DNA of 24,731 nt from Actinobacteria bacterium ADurb.Bin346 (GCA_002068775.1 MWAX01000151.1:1-24731), one strand, 5' to 3'; counted from the first letter of the stretch, positions 15,870-24,188 are shown. Numbers and translations are program-made. Notes: generated by a model from the letters alone, not told the origin.

Positions 15870-17065
15870 GAAAATCTGACCCAATCGCCATTTTTCATTA
15901 TGAATACTGTTGACTCCGGATTTACCCTGTCGCCATTGGAATTGAATTCTATTTTTCCGACAATTCCATTATATGACGTGGCTTTCAACTCACTTGAATA
16001 ATCCTCAGGTAATATTGAATTCGCTTTTTTTATTGCACCAATAAGAATATACATCGCGTCATATGAATATGGGGCAAACGGTCCAGGACCTGTCTTTATG
16101 ATATTTGTATCTTTCATTTTAGCAGCAAAGTCAGAATATTTTCTCCAGAAATCAATTGCGCTCTTGTCTTCTGTGTATTTTGCAAGCGCCGGAGGCTCGG
16201 GAATAATGGCAATAAGACCTTCCAGATCAAGTTTGTCTGTCAACCCGCTGATTCTGTCATCCATACCGGCTTCTTCCGTGATAAACCTGCACTTAAGACC
16301 GGTTTTTTTGACTCTTGAAATTAAGTCGGCCACTTCATTATACGGAGCACAGAAAAAAACTGTGTCCGGCTCATCAATCAGGAGGTTTTCAGCAAGTACA
16401 TTATATTCATTTGAATCATATTTTACTGAGTATCTTTTACTGTAACTGATTTTTTTATTTCCAAATACCTCTACCAGAAAATCCACCAGTTTGACAGAAT
16501 ACTCTTCCGTATTATCTATGATTACGAGTTTTTCCGGTCTGAGTTTCTGGTCAATAAAATCTGCTATGTTTTCGATTTTCTGGCTGTTATTGATTATCAT
16601 CCTGTAAAAATTCGGCATGCCCCTCGAAATATCATTACCCTGCGCAGATGGCGTAATCACTGGAATATTGAATTCTGCATAAACAGGTACAGATGCTTTT
16701 GTAGTGCCGTTAAATGTCGGGCCAATGACTGCAGCCACTCTTTCCTCAACAAACTCCTGCGCTATCAGGAATGCTCTTTCTGCATTCCCTTCATCATCTT
16801 TTGATATTACTTCTATTCTGTAATCAAAACCCCCAACCCTCACAGGTGAAAGTTCCGAAACTGCAAGCTTAAGGCTGATAAGCTGGTCATCTCCATAAAA
16901 TTTATCACCGCCGCTGAGCACTGCCTGGTTGCCTATCTTTATAATTTTCTCCTGACTGTCGCACGCTGAAAAATTAATTGTCATTATTAAAATAACTGAG
17001 AGTAAAAAAAATATAACAATAGCCCTGTACTTGTTAAAATAAGGTATAGATTTGTTCTCACCCAT
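15863..17065 (-). CDS. ABC-type branched-chain amino acid-like substrate-binding lipoprotein
   Basis: A 400-residue type I periplasmic-binding fold protein of the LivK/leucine-binding family. A hydrophobic N-terminus (about 15-34) leads to a lipobox-like FSAC with Cys35 as the probable lipidated residue, so it should sit on the outer face of the membrane. The mature part has the family features IGNQAVLSGG, LAVSELS, ISKDDEGNAERAFLIAQEFV and IGPTFNGTTKASVPVYAE, followed by VITPSAQGNDISRG. No permease or ATPase gene is near, so it is an orphan binding protein whose ligand cannot be told. A GGGAG ribosome site precedes the ATG, and an extended -10 promoter with an overlapping palindrome lies upstream. 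Confidence 0.88.
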   Translation of the reverse strand: MGENKSIPYFNKYRAIVIFFLLSVILIMTINFSACDSQEKIIKIGNQAVLSGGDKFYGDDQLISLKLAVSELSPVRVGGFDYRIEVISKDDEGNAERAFLIAQEFVEERVAAVIGPTFNGTTKASVPVYAEFNIPVITPSAQGNDISRGMPNFYRMIINNSQKIENIADFIDQKLRPEKLVIIDNTEEYSVKLVDFLVEVFGNKKISYSKRYSVKYDSNEYNVLAENLLIDEPDTVFFCAPYNEVADLISRVKKTGLKCRFITEEAGMDDRISGLTDKLDLEGLIAIIPEPPALAKYTEDKSAIDFWRKYSDFAAKMKDTNIIKTGPGPFAPYSYDAMYILIGAIKKANSILPEDYSSELKATSYNGIVGKIEFNSNGDRVNPESTVFIMKNGDWVRFSK

Positions 17066-17131
17066 TTATTTCTCCCGGGTAATTAAAATAATAAAAATCA
17101 TTAAGCGAATACTTTATTTTTTATCTGTGTG

Positions 17132-17153
17132 ATAATCAAAAGTGATTATACCA
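17132..17153 (-). promoter_or_regulatory. Extended -10 promoter with overlapping operator-like palindrome
   Basis: On the minus strand TGGTATAAT (17153-17145) is a complete extended -10 element for the binding-protein gene, with about 70 bases of leader. A 7-bp inverted repeat (ATAATCA 17132-17138, TGATTAT 17143-17149, spacer AAAG) covers the -10 and the expected start site, where a repressor would block initiation. No regulator gene is adjacent. Confidence 0.5.
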
Positions 17154-17284
17154 GAAATCGGTTAATAATTAATTAAAATATATTATTGAAGTATCTAAAA
17201 TTGTACTGATTTATTATAAAAATAGTGGTAAACTTTTTTAATACCGGAGTTTATCATAAAAATATCAAAAAAGGAGGGTATTTT

Positions 17285-18127
17285 ATGGGCAAAATAGGTA
17301 TAGTGACTGACAGCACTTCGGACATTCCTGCAGAGCTTGCAAAAAGATACAACATCAAAGTAATTCCGCTTTATGTCAATTTTGAAGATGAAACTTTTCT
17401 TGATGGAGTGGATATAACGCCAAAAGAATTTTATGAAAAACTAAGGAAGGTCAAGGTATTGCCAAAATCGGCCCAGCCCTCTCCTTCTGATTTCATTGAA
17501 ATTTACAGAGAAGTCTTCAAGGAATTTGACAGTATCATATCCATACATATTTCCCGAAAAATGTCAGGCACAATTGATTCCGCAGAAATTGCCAAGAAAG
17601 AGCTTGGCGGCGATATTGAGATTGTTGATTCTGAACTTGTGCATATGCCGCTTGGAATAGTTGTTTTAAAAGCTGCCCAGATGGCTGAAGATGGCAGGCC
17701 CAAAGAAGAGATACTGGAGGCCATCAATTCATACAGGGAAAAGGTCAAAGTGCTTTTTATCCCCAAGACACTGAAATATCTTATAATGGGTGGAAGGATA
17801 GGAAGAGCAAAAGGATTGATTGCTTCGATACTGGAAATAAACCCCATTCTTACATTGCACAAGGGAGAAGTTTCCCAGTATAAGACAACAAGAAGGTGGA
17901 ATCAGGCAAAAAATGAATTGATAGAAGCAATGAAGACTATGGTTAAGGATCCCGCAAATCTCACTGTATATATTACTGACTCAGATGCTCCTGAAGAAGC
18001 CGAGGACATGCTTCAAAGGGTCAAGTCGGAAATCGGTCCCCGTGAAATACTGAAGTCCTATATTGGGTCGATAGTCGGTATTCATCTTGGTCCGGATTCA
18101 GTGGCTGTAATATTTTTTGAAGACTAA
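17285..18127 (+). CDS. DegV family fatty-acid-binding protein (first of a tandem pair)
   Basis: A 280-residue DegV protein. The family binds a single fatty acid and, as FakB, presents it to the FakA kinase for phosphorylation in Firmicutes. The motifs VTDSTSDIP (7-15), SAQPSPSDF and ISIHISRKMSGTIDSA are present, as is GGRIGRAKG. I chose ATG 17285 because of the strong AAGGAGGG ribosome site at 17271-17278; the frame opens further upstream at a GTG, but that stretch contains the ribosome site itself. No fakA is in the window. A close paralogue follows after 45 bases. Confidence 0.92.
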   Translation: MGKIGIVTDSTSDIPAELAKRYNIKVIPLYVNFEDETFLDGVDITPKEFYEKLRKVKVLPKSAQPSPSDFIEIYREVFKEFDSIISIHISRKMSGTIDSAEIAKKELGGDIEIVDSELVHMPLGIVVLKAAQMAEDGRPKEEILEAINSYREKVKVLFIPKTLKYLIMGGRIGRAKGLIASILEINPILTLHKGEVSQYKTTRRWNQAKNELIEAMKTMVKDPANLTVYITDSDAPEEAEDMLQRVKSEIGPREILKSYIGSIVGIHLGPDSVAVIFFED

Positions 18128-18172
18128 TTAAAGAAGAGTTAGCTAATTTGTAAGGATAAGATAGGAGATATT

Positions 18173-19018
18173 ATGCCAAAGGTTGCCATAGTGACAGACA
18201 GCACAGCAGATCTTCCTGAAGAATTGTATGTACAGAACAATATCACTGTTGTTCCGCTTTCTGTTATTTTTGGAGAAGAAGTATATATTGACAACAGACA
18301 GGATCTGACAGTTGACAGGTTCTTTGAAAAACTCAAATCTTCAAGCAAGCTTCCAACAACAGCACAACCGACTCCTGCTGATTTTATAAAAGTTTACAGA
18401 AAGCTGATGGAAGACAATGATAATATTTTGTCGATACATATCTCCAAAAAAATGTCAGGGACAACTGATTCTGCTGAAACTGCAAAAAAGGAAATAGGCA
18501 GCAGCAGTATTACAGTTATTGATTCAGAGCTCACAACTATTGCGCTGGGGCTAATTATACTTAAAGCATCGCAGATGGCAAAAGCGGGCTGTTCTATTGA
18601 AGAAATAGTATCCAAAGTAAAAGATTTAAAAACTTCCATGAACACCCTGTTTATTCCCCATACTCTGGAGTATCTGCAGAAAGGCGGAAGAATAGGAAGG
18701 GCCAAAGGCCTTATAGCATCATTGCTTGAAATTAAACCCATCCTGACACTGCATCTCGGTGAAGTGTCACAGTACAGGACAACAAGAAGATGGAACCAGG
18801 CTAAAAATGAAATGCTTTCCTCAATGCAATCAATGATAAAAGGCAATGGAAATCTTTATTTATCAGTAGCTGACGCAGATCTTGAAGAAGAGGGTAATGA
18901 AATGACGGAAAAAATAAAACAGATGTTCAAACCCGCCTTTGTATTAAGATCTAAAATCGGCTGCATAGTGGGCACTCATCTTGGTCCGGCAATAGCTATT
19001 GCTTTTTATGAGGAGTAA
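18173..19018 (+). CDS. DegV family fatty-acid-binding protein (second of a tandem pair)
   Basis: A 281-residue DegV/FakB-like protein sharing VTDSTADLP, AQPTPADF, SIHISKKMSGTTDSAE, GGRIGRAKGLIAS and TTRRWNQAKNE with the preceding gene, so the two arose by duplication. They differ in the segments after the Ser motif and in the middle helices (for example VDSELVHMPLG versus IDSELTTIALG). This suggests different fatty-acid preferences, as known for FakB paralogues. A TAGGAGAT ribosome site precedes the ATG. It probably shares a transcript with the first copy and with the folate gene that follows. Confidence 0.92.
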   Translation: MPKVAIVTDSTADLPEELYVQNNITVVPLSVIFGEEVYIDNRQDLTVDRFFEKLKSSSKLPTTAQPTPADFIKVYRKLMEDNDNILSIHISKKMSGTTDSAETAKKEIGSSSITVIDSELTTIALGLIILKASQMAKAGCSIEEIVSKVKDLKTSMNTLFIPHTLEYLQKGGRIGRAKGLIASLLEIKPILTLHLGEVSQYRTTRRWNQAKNEMLSSMQSMIKGNGNLYLSVADADLEEEGNEMTEKIKQMFKPAFVLRSKIGCIVGTHLGPAIAIAFYEE

Positions 19019-19020
19019 AA

Positions 19021-19590
19021 CTGGATACAAGTGATAAAAAAAACATGCGCAACAGTATCCAGCGGCTGAGGGACAATATACCTGCTAAAATCCGGCGTGA
19101 AAAAAGCAGAATAATTTCAAATAAATTCTTCAAGCTCCCGGAATATAAAACAGCAGATACAATATTGCTTTACTATCCTTTCAGAAGTGAGCCAGATACG
19201 TCAATAATAATAAAAAGGGCAATTTCTGAAGGAAAAAAAGTTGCATTGCCTAAAATCTCAGGCACTGCCCTGAAATTATATTATATTAATGATACCCTCA
19301 AACAACTGAAACCCGGCGCTTATGGTATAATGGAGCCGGATGAAGAATCATGCGTCAAGGCTCACCCGGAAGATATAGATATTGTACTGGTCCCTGGAGT
19401 GTGTTTTGATAAACAGCTTAACAGGATAGGCTATGGAGGCGGTTTTTACGACAGGTTGCTTCCAGGCATTTCTCCAGGTGCAAAAAAAATATCAGTTTGC
19501 TTCCAGGTACAATTAGTTGATAAAATTCCTTCAGCCGGACATGATGTCCCGGTGGATATGATAATAACCGAAGAAAATATTTATAAATAG
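19021..19590 (+). CDS. 5-formyltetrahydrofolate cyclo-ligase, apparently with a CTG start
   Basis: An ATP-dependent enzyme (5-FCL, MTHFS family) converting 5-formyl-THF to 5,10-methenyl-THF. The signature GYGGGFYDR lies near residue 137 of the longer form, with LLYYPFRSEPDT and VPGVCFD also matching. The conservative ATG at 19045 (181 residues) has no ribosome site. CTG at 19021 has AGGAG at 19011-19015, 5 bases upstream, and adds LDTSDKKN, giving a family-like N-terminus of 189 residues. With CTG the gene begins 2 bases after the degV stop, consistent with translational coupling. The enzyme call is firm; the start is uncertain. Confidence 0.85.
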   Translation: MDTSDKKNMRNSIQRLRDNIPAKIRREKSRIISNKFFKLPEYKTADTILLYYPFRSEPDTSIIIKRAISEGKKVALPKISGTALKLYYINDTLKQLKPGAYGIMEPDEESCVKAHPEDIDIVLVPGVCFDKQLNRIGYGGGFYDRLLPGISPGAKKISVCFQVQLVDKIPSAGHDVPVDMIITEENIYK

Positions 19591-19652
19591 TATCGGTTCC
19601 GATTTTCTATAAACTTAAGTATTATCTCTGTGTTTCAATGGAGAAAATATAA

Positions 19653-20378
19653 ATGCGCAATGAAAACATAGCTATACTTATTCCGGCATACAATGAAGCA
19701 AAATATATAAGGAAAGTAATTGAAGATTGCAGAATTTACGGACTGGATATAATAGTTGTCGATGACGGTTCAACTGATAATACGGCGGATGCAATACAGC
19801 CGCTGATAAATGATAATAAGCCGAGGGTCATTTTAATTGAACATACAGTCAATAAAGGCAAGGGACAGGCTTTAAAAACAGGCTTTGATTTTGCAGTTGC
19901 AAACAATTACAAAGGCGTAATAACTATTGATGCTGACGGACAGCACGCTGTTGAAGAAATAGCTGATTTTATAAAGACAGTAAACCAGTATGAGCCGGAT
20001 ATTATTGTCGGCAGCCGGTTTCAGAATACAAAGGGTATGCCATTTATAAGACTGGCTACAAACTTCTTCACATCCTGGCTTATATCTGCCATTGCAGGAC
20101 AGAAAATAAATGATGTGCAGTCAGGCTTCAGGTATATCGGCTATGACTCTTTAAAGAATATAAAGCTTGAAACAAGCAATTTTGACACTGAACCGGAAAT
20201 ACTGATGAAGGCAAGCTGGATGAACCACAGAATACTGAACATTCCGATTTCAACAATTTATCATGAAGATTTTGTAAGCCATGTGAATCCTGTAAAAGAT
20301 ACAATAAAATTTTTCAAGCTTGTATTTAAAAGCCTTGGATGGAAAAGAAAATTCAAGCATTCCCGTACCAGTTTTTAA
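19653..20378 (+). CDS. GT2 family glycosyltransferase (polyprenyl-phosphate sugar transferase-like)
   Basis: A 241-residue GT-A fold transferase of the DPM1/DPG synthase-like group. It shows LIPAYNEAKYI (9-19), VVDDGSTDNT (35-44), the NKGKGQAL motif and the metal-binding DADGQH (93-98). IVGSRF, the DVQSGFRY motif and a final IPISTIYHEDF also match. No C-terminal transmembrane helices follow, so it is a soluble or peripheral enzyme, probably charging a lipid carrier (polyprenyl phosphate) with a sugar from a nucleotide donor. The exact sugar cannot be told. A GGAG ribosome site precedes the ATG. Its last 26 bases overlap a minus-strand small gene tail-to-tail. Confidence 0.87.
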   Translation: MRNENIAILIPAYNEAKYIRKVIEDCRIYGLDIIVVDDGSTDNTADAIQPLINDNKPRVILIEHTVNKGKGQALKTGFDFAVANNYKGVITIDADGQHAVEEIADFIKTVNQYEPDIIVGSRFQNTKGMPFIRLATNFFTSWLISAIAGQKINDVQSGFRYIGYDSLKNIKLETSNFDTEPEILMKASWMNHRILNIPISTIYHEDFVSHVNPVKDTIKFFKLVFKSLGWKRKFKHSRTSF

Positions 20379-20517
20379 AAGATTCGATATATGCCATAAC
20401 CTGCTTGTTGAAGACCAGCAGTAATATTACTATTATGAGCACTACAATCACAATTATTGCCAGCTTTTCAGCTACAGTGAGTGAACGTCTTTTTTTATCG
20501 TCATGATGATGCAGCAA
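20353..20517 (-). CDS. Small single-pass membrane protein at the end of the division operon
   Basis: A 54-residue frame beginning at a TTG codon 10 bases after an AGAGGA ribosome site, 23 bases downstream of yggU on the same strand. It starts LLHHHDDKKRRSLTVAEK, a His/Asp/Lys/Arg-rich cytoplasmic head. One strongly hydrophobic helix follows (about residues 20-36, nearly all Ile/Val/Leu) with a short FNKQ...YIESFKNW tail. A basic head, a helix and an amphipathic tail is a real membrane-protein pattern, unlike the random antisense of the overlapping glycosyltransferase end. I do not recognise a family. Position suggests a septal or polar accessory role, which is inference. Confidence 0.6.
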   Translation of the reverse strand: MLHHHDDKKRRSLTVAEKLAIIVIVVLIIVILLLVFNKQVMAYIESFKNWYGNA

Positions 20518-20540
20518 TTTAATACTATCCTCTGATTATG

Positions 20541-20858
20541 TTATCTTTTGAGGCTTTTATCAGGAACAAGACCATCCGGGACTACATTGCAGCAGGCAAT
20601 AAGCATTGAACAGATACTTGCACTGCTGTTTTTTATCACCCGGATTTCTTTTAAATTTGAAGTTTTACCGGAGATAATCTCTATATCCTTCTTAGGTATC
20701 CCGGTTTTTTCAGAAATGAAAGCTATCAATTCTTTATTTGCCTTGCCTTTTTCAGGCCGCGCTTTTATTCTTATTTTTATTCTGTCGCCAAAAAAACCTT
20801 CAACCGAATTTTCAGCAGCACCCGGGCGGATGCTCAGCTTTATTTTTTCAACTTCCAT
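20541..20858 (-). CDS. yggU: YggU/DUF167 (UPF0235) family protein
   Basis: A 105-residue member of the small conserved DUF167 family whose function is unknown. The typical core is SIRPGAAENSVEG, followed by IKIRIKARPEKGKANKELIAFISEKTGIPKKDIEIISGKTSNLKEIRV, here given in pieces as IKARPEKGKANKEL and EIISGKTSNLKEIRV. The C-terminal ~25 residues (with ICSML and ACCN) are not part of the usual core. It starts 11 bases after divIVA ends, a position common for this family in Gram-positive division clusters. Confidence 0.88.
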   Translation of the reverse strand: MEVEKIKLSIRPGAAENSVEGFFGDRIKIRIKARPEKGKANKELIAFISEKTGIPKKDIEIISGKTSNLKEIRVIKNSSASICSMLIACCNVVPDGLVPDKSLKR

Positions 20859-20869
20859 GAAATAAAGCC

Positions 20870-21808
20870 TCAGTCATCTGATGCACGAAAAAAATTTTCA
20901 ATGATATCAGGATTAGCTATATCTATTTTTTTCCGCTCTCTTTTTGGAGCTTCTGCGTCAAAAGAATAATCGTCTGATGCTGGCTGATTTTCAGCGCTTT
21001 CTGAATTGTCCTGCTGCTCCTGAGTCACAGCCTCATTTATTTCTTCCTGTGGCAGACTGTGCTGTTTTTGCTGCTTCTGCTCCGCAGCCTTTTCCCCATC
21101 CTCCTGCTTTTTTATCCTTTCATAATAATAGCTGCCTTCTCTCTCAGCATTAATATTATATTTATCAAAACTGGAGAAATCACTGAATGGCTCACCGGAG
21201 CTTTTTTCTTCTGGCTTCATTTCATTATCTTTATATTCTGCAGCACCGGCTGTATCGTCTTTATCCTGAGTTTTTTGGTCAGGAAGCTCTCCTTCAGTTT
21301 CAGAAATGAAGCCATCATCCTGCTGCAGCTCAAAAGAGTCCTCCGTTGCAGGAGCAGGGGCTATTTCCATGGCGTCTATATACTGGTTTATTTCTTCAAT
21401 CATTTTTTTCATTTTTGTTTTTATTTCTTCATATTTACTTTGAAGAATGATTATAGACTCTTCGATATGGAATTTTTGCTTCTGGAGGAGGCTCAATGCC
21501 TTTTCTTCTTCATTTTTTCTCTGATCTATTATGGCATCGGCTTCCTTTTTTGCCTGTGTTTTAATATCTTCAGCGACCTTGTGCGCAGAAATAAGTGCGT
21601 CCTGAATGATCTTTTTTATATCTGTATCCTCTACTGTATTCTCAAACTTGAGCTTGTCCAGGCTTTCCTGCAGCTCACGGTTTCTTTTTATAAGCCTGTC
21701 AAATTCTACAGACAGGATGTCAAGGAATTTGTCAACTTCTTCCGGCTTATATCCTTTAAAAACAATGTGAAATTCTTTTTTCCTGATGAATTCAGCATTT
21801 TTTTCCAT
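20870..21808 (-). CDS. divIVA: DivIVA cell-division/polar organiser
   Basis: A 312-residue coiled-coil protein that binds curved membrane at septa and poles and recruits other factors. The N-terminal membrane-binding motif EFHIVFKGYKPEEVDKFL is intact (Phe17 and Lys18 match the Phe-Arg pair of B. subtilis). Coiled coils cover about residues 25-75 and 80-150. The C-terminal half is a long Glu/Gln/Asp/Ser-rich linker ending in a basic PKRERKKIDI patch and a short tail. A TGGAGG ribosome site and an extended -10 promoter lie upstream, so it can be transcribed apart from proC. It is longer than Firmicutes DivIVA (~165) and nearer in size to actinobacterial Wag31 forms. Confidence 0.9.
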   Translation of the reverse strand: MEKNAEFIRKKEFHIVFKGYKPEEVDKFLDILSVEFDRLIKRNRELQESLDKLKFENTVEDTDIKKIIQDALISAHKVAEDIKTQAKKEADAIIDQRKNEEEKALSLLQKQKFHIEESIIILQSKYEEIKTKMKKMIEEINQYIDAMEIAPAPATEDSFELQQDDGFISETEGELPDQKTQDKDDTAGAAEYKDNEMKPEEKSSGEPFSDFSSFDKYNINAEREGSYYYERIKKQEDGEKAAEQKQQKQHSLPQEEINEAVTQEQQDNSESAENQPASDDYSFDAEAPKRERKKIDIANPDIIENFFRASDD

Positions 21809-21843
21809 AATTGCCTCCAGAAAATTTTTTCGAATTAATTTAT

Positions 21844-21852
21844 ATTATAGCA
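21844..21852 (-). promoter_or_regulatory. Extended -10 promoter of divIVA
   Basis: On the minus strand TGCTATAAT (21852-21844) gives a complete TGnTATAAT in the 113-base gap between proC and divIVA. The expected leader is about 30 bases. A GCAC/GTGC inverted repeat (21850-21861) sits immediately upstream. No clear -35 is needed for this promoter class. Confidence 0.55.
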
Positions 21853-21921
21853 CCATTGTGCCTTATATTGTTTTACTGCAATATATTTCTTTGCTGAAAC
21901 TGTTTTCCTGCCTTAAAAATA

Positions 21922-22761
21922 TCAATCTCCATGCAGTATTTTATCCTGTATTTTTTCTGCTCTGTTGAATGCACCGTTCACAGCAGCTTTTATTATCTTG
22001 TCGAGCTGTTTTTTCATAAAAATGTCAAGCGCAGCCTCTGTAGTGCCTCCAGGTGAAGCTACCATTTTAATAAGGTGCCCGGCGTCACTGTTAAATTTTT
22101 TCAGCATTTCTGCAGAGCCTTCCATTGTATCCAGCACAAGCTTATTTGCATCTTCTATTTTTATACCCAGATCGCAGGCTGCTTCCACAAGCAATTTAAA
22201 AATAAGAAAAAAATATGCGGGCCCGCTGCCGCTGATAGCAGTTGCTGCATTCTGCAGCTTTTCGTCAACAATGACATATTCCCCTAAACCTGCAAAAACT
22301 TTTACTGCAAATTCAAGGTCTTCTTTATCCGCATACTTTCCTTTTGAAATTACAGCAATCCCTTTATTTACCAGCACGGGCGTATTGGGCATCACCCTTA
22401 TTACCGGTGCCTTTGCATTTAATTTTTTTTCATAAAAACCTGCCGGAACACCCGCTGCAATGCTTATGATTGTATTTTTTCCCGGAGCAAAAACATTTTT
22501 TATACTATCAGTTACAGCGCCGACATCTTTTGGCTTCACTGACACAAGCAATTTAGCAGTATTGAGAGTGAGATTAGTCAAATCACCCGCCATCCTGATG
22601 TTAAATTCGTATTCAGTTGCTGCTGCAGTCTCCGGATTTACATCATATGCAGTAACCTGATGAGGTTTTAAAAAACCGGAAGAAAAGATACCGCTTAATA
22701 TGGCCTTTGCCATATTGCCGCAGCCGATTATTCCAAGTTCAAAATTATTTACTTTATCCAA
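21922..22761 (-). CDS. proC: Pyrroline-5-carboxylate reductase
   Basis: A 279-residue NAD(P)H-dependent enzyme for the last step of proline synthesis. The Rossmann motif IIGCGNMAKAI is at about 11-21, SVKPKDV and VMPNTPVLV mark the coenzyme side, and the C-terminal ISGSGPAYFF and SPGGTTEAAL are the family signature. The start is TTG 22761, with GGAGGA 10 bases upstream. It lies 24 bases after sepF in the same direction. Its place between sepF and divIVA recurs in several Gram-positive lineages. Confidence 0.93.
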   Translation of the reverse strand: MDKVNNFELGIIGCGNMAKAILSGIFSSGFLKPHQVTAYDVNPETAAATEYEFNIRMAGDLTNLTLNTAKLLVSVKPKDVGAVTDSIKNVFAPGKNTIISIAAGVPAGFYEKKLNAKAPVIRVMPNTPVLVNKGIAVISKGKYADKEDLEFAVKVFAGLGEYVIVDEKLQNAATAISGSGPAYFFLIFKLLVEAACDLGIKIEDANKLVLDTMEGSAEMLKKFNSDAGHLIKMVASPGGTTEAALDIFMKKQLDKIIKAAVNGAFNRAEKIQDKILHGD

Positions 22762-22785
22762 TGGTTAAAAATCCTCCAGGACTGT

Positions 22786-23325
22786 TTAAAGCTGGTTATA
22801 CAGCCCTCTCTCCCTGAGAATTTCCTTTTCATTTGAAGTGACAACTGTATTTTTTGGAGTAAGCAGAAATACTCTGTCAGCAACTTTTCTTATGCTGCCT
22901 TCCAGGGCATATGTCAGCCCACTGCAAAAATCTATTATTCTTTTTGCAAGATCAGGATTTGTACTTTGCAGGTTGATTATTACAGGAACACCAGCCTTCA
23001 GGTCGTCTCCAATAAGCTGCACTTCTTCAAACTCATGAGGCTCCTCAACAGATACCCTGAAGCTTTTAAGGTCCTTTGTCCCATCAATAGAAAGCAGCCT
23101 CCTTGGCTGTTTAATATTTACAGGGTTTTTTCTCTGGTTTTCTTCCCTTCGGAGAGACGGCCTGAAAGAATAGTCGTTTTTAGGATAAGGGTTCTCTTGA
23201 AAGGACTCTTTTAAAGAAGAGTGCCTTTCTTCAAACTCATCATTGTAGTCCTCAATACTGTTTTCAGTGCTGTCATCTTCTGCAAGGCCAAGGAAAGAAA
23301 GTGTTTTTTTGAAGAAAGTTCCCAT
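22786..23325 (-). CDS. sepF: SepF cell-division protein
   Basis: A 179-residue FtsZ partner that anchors the Z-ring to the membrane. The N-terminal amphipathic helix MGTFFKKTLSFLGLAEDD is present, followed by a charged, Glu/Asn-rich linker (about 20-95) and the DUF552 core. Core motifs are EVQLIGDDLKAGVPVIINL, DLAKRIIDFCSGLTYALEGS and VFLLTPKNTVV, cited in shortened form. I chose the second of two adjacent ATGs (23325), since AGGAGG is only one base from the first. It lies 98 bases after yggS; the gap holds a doubled ATTATAAT-type sequence that could include a -10. Confidence 0.92.
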   Translation of the reverse strand: MGTFFKKTLSFLGLAEDDSTENSIEDYNDEFEERHSSLKESFQENPYPKNDYSFRPSLRREENQRKNPVNIKQPRRLLSIDGTKDLKSFRVSVEEPHEFEEVQLIGDDLKAGVPVIINLQSTNPDLAKRIIDFCSGLTYALEGSIRKVADRVFLLTPKNTVVTSNEKEILRERGLYNQL

Positions 23326-23426
23326 CATTCCTCCTTTTGCTTTTGCATGCTTTAATTATTGCTACAATTTTACAACGTTTATTACCTAGAATTATAATAG
23401 AAATTATAATAAAAATCTAACTAAAT

Positions 23427-24125
23427 CTATAAAAATATTAAAGAGCCGATTCTGACCATTGTAGACCCTTCTTCAACAGCAATCCTGAAATCATTGCTCA
23501 TGCCCATTGACAGCTCCGTGATACCTTCAAACCCGGGATTTTTAATAATGCTGTCTCTTAAACTTCTGGTGCATCTGAAAACTTTTCTTATTAGAGTCTC
23601 ATCACTGGTGAGCGGCGCCATAGTCATAAGTCCGCAAGCCATTATATTTTTATAATCAAGAATATTCCGGATGAAATATTCCGCTTCATCCGGTTTAATA
23701 CCATATTTTGTTTCTTCACCGGATATATTCACTTCTATCAGCACCTTCTGTATCTTGCCCTCTTTAAATGCTGCCTTATTCACTGCTTCTATAGTGCTGA
23801 TGCTGTCAATCGAGTGAATATATTCTGCCAGGGGCACCACTGCCTTAGCTTTTCTGCTTTGCAGATGCCCTATAAAATGCCATCTGACCTTAAGGGCAAG
23901 ACAGCCAAGTTTACAGTATTTCTCTGAAAATTCATCCGCTCTGTTCTCGCCAAAATCAGTTATACTGCCGGAACCTATCACGTCTTCAATCTGCTTAGCA
24001 TCAGCATATTTTGAGGCTGCTATCAGGGTTACTGAGCCGGGATCCCTGTTTGATTTTCTGCAGGATTCTGAAATATCATTTCTTAATTGTTCGATTTTTA
24101 ACCTGTAAGTATTGCTTTTGTCCAA
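23427..24125 (-). CDS. yggS: YggS/YlmE-type PLP-binding homeostasis protein
   Basis: A 232-residue single-domain fold-type III PLP protein (COG0325) that regulates vitamin B6 pools and has no known catalytic reaction. The cofactor Lys39 is in AASKYAD. Further family motifs are FGENRADEF, WHFIGHLQSRKAK, VLIEVNISGEETKYGI, GLMTMAPLT, the SMGMSNDF loop and the C-terminal STMVRIGSLIF. The start is a TTG at 24125; GGAG lies about 16 bases upstream, so the initiation site is weak. It follows ftsZ after 63 bases in the order usual for Gram-positive division clusters. Confidence 0.9.
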   Translation of the reverse strand: MDKSNTYRLKIEQLRNDISESCRKSNRDPGSVTLIAASKYADAKQIEDVIGSGSITDFGENRADEFSEKYCKLGCLALKVRWHFIGHLQSRKAKAVVPLAEYIHSIDSISTIEAVNKAAFKEGKIQKVLIEVNISGEETKYGIKPDEAEYFIRNILDYKNIMACGLMTMAPLTSDETLIRKVFRCTRSLRDSIIKNPGFEGITELSMGMSNDFRIAVEEGSTMVRIGSLIFL

Positions 24126-24188
24126 TGCAGTCTTTATTCTCCAGCTCCGCAGATATACTATCCCTGGAAACCGGCTTAATTAATATAT

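Noticed and set aside
19592..19603. ATCGG-TT-CCGAT after the cyclo-ligase gene as a terminator
   Set aside because: A 2-base loop is too tight and no clean T-run follows.
21059..21838. Long plus-strand frame opposite divIVA
   Set aside because: It mirrors the low-complexity Glu/Lys-rich coiled coil of DivIVA, which gives Phe/Leu/Ile-rich antisense. The sense protein is clearly real.
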